DNA of 22,687 nt from IMG/VR virus record IMGVR_UViG_3300020214_000136, positions 1 to 22,687 of that record, one strand, 5' to 3'. This stretch comes from a virus. A program made the position numbers and the translations under genes. The notes beneath the pieces were generated by a model. That model ran no database searches and had not been told where the DNA came from. It saw only the letters and a program-made list of their open reading frames with translations. The first letter of the stretch is position 1. Each line of letters opens with the position of its first letter. Shown here piece by piece: positions 22,416 to 22,687 of this stretch.

Positions 22416-22687
22416 GCTTTAATTACCACAAAGATAAAACAACTTTACAACATATTCAACTACAATTATTTATGTGAATGCTATATTATGCATCATTTCT
22501 ATCCAGCTTTTATTATCCCTATGCCCCACCCACCACCCCAAAGTTACTGTTATTGTAATGAGATTTCCAAATTTATTTTTTGCAAAGGGTAGTGAAAACT
22601 ACTACTTTTCGCAAAATTTTAGTCAACCTATCCCTTGACAAATAGCCCCCCATAGTAAAGCTATAGCTTGACAAGCCCCCCCTAATC
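22416..22687. other. Gene-free right end with G-tracts, palindromes and repeats
   Basis: No credible ORF exists on either strand. On the minus strand the G-rich GGGGTGGTGGGTGGGG (22524-22539) and runs of six and seven G (22646-22651, 22676-22682) stand out in AT-rich DNA. CTTGACAA followed by a C-run occurs twice (22634-22651 and 22667-22682). Palindromes: AGCTATAGCT (22659-22668), GCTTGACAAGC (22666-22676), and a 5-bp stem with GAAA loop, GTAGT-GAAA-ACTAC (22589-22602). This may be a regulatory boundary, an origin or a packaging site. Confidence 0.55.
22429..22459 (-). promoter_or_regulatory. Bacteroidota-type promoter for the packaging-capsid unit
   Basis: TATCTTTG (22429-22436, minus strand) is a full match to TAnnTTTG; TTGA (22456-22459) lies 19 nt upstream in the minus-33 position. 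The ATG at 22415 is only 14 bases from the box, so the transcript would start less than ten bases before translation. It is the best promoter found for all genes from 22415 leftward to the terminator at 6554. Confidence 0.65.

Noticed and set aside
22568-22587. Second minus-strand promoter with TAAATTTG box
   Set aside because: The box matches TAnnTTTG, but the nearest TTTG is only 7 nt upstream and nothing suitable lies 19-21 nt away.
1-22687. CRISPR array, insertion sequence, integrase or attachment sites
   Set aside because: No regularly spaced repeats, transposase or integrase motifs, or long terminal inverted repeats were found on either strand.

Overview
The window looks like part of the late (virion and packaging) region of a crAss-like phage (order Crassvirales, or a close sister group) infecting a Bacteroidota host. 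Every supported gene lies on the minus strand. Reading from right to left the order is small DNA-binding and accessory proteins, a terminase-side gene, TerL, portal, small proteins, a scaffold-like protein, major capsid protein, head/adaptor proteins, a Cys-rich fibre group, a metallophosphoesterase, ring/adaptor proteins and a very large muzzle-like tail protein that runs off the left edge. Tail-ring and muzzle-type genes, with no tape-measure or tube genes seen, suggest podovirus morphology. The DNA is AT-rich. The two best promoter candidates fit the Bacteroidota pattern (TTG/TTTG, about 19-20 nt, TAnnTTTR), and starts are preceded by A-rich leaders instead of Shine-Dalgarno sequences. TAA, TGA and TAG all end genes, so there is no sign of stop-codon reassignment.

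Right end (22416-22687): 272 bp without a gene. It holds a promoter firing leftward, G-tracts on the minus strand, palindromes and a short direct repeat. Then 22415-20429: seven tightly packed small genes (winged helix, HU/IHF-like, Cys/His zinc-ribbon type, two small unknowns, an acidic conserved protein, a candidate small terminase). 20432-15814: TerL and portal. 15817-12364: two small overlapping genes (one with an HExxH motif), an AT-rich gap, the scaffold-like gene and the major capsid gene. 12363-12200: a gap packed with RNA-type structure (two hairpins and a perfect three-way junction). 12199-7134 and 7121-6624: a conserved head-region protein, an adaptor protein, a structural protein with a Thr-rich tail, a head/tail protein, a 50-aa Cys-rich protein, and fibre proteins including one with a phage tail-collar domain.

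At 6446-6623 the transcription unit is cut. A strong intrinsic terminator is followed by a 15-bp direct repeat with a central palindrome and then a new promoter. This second unit carries the metallophosphoesterase, an adaptor/ring protein, an IHF-fold protein, another ring protein and the muzzle-like protein. Most junctions inside both units are ATGA or TAATG overlaps or gaps of a few bases, suggesting translational coupling.

Functional names rest on motifs and gene order read by eye; no database search was possible. Most interesting are the structured gap after the capsid gene, the operator-like repeats before the tail unit, the competing-register hairpin at 9230-9272, the small HExxH protein beside the scaffold gene, and three ring/adaptor proteins that seem to share one fold.
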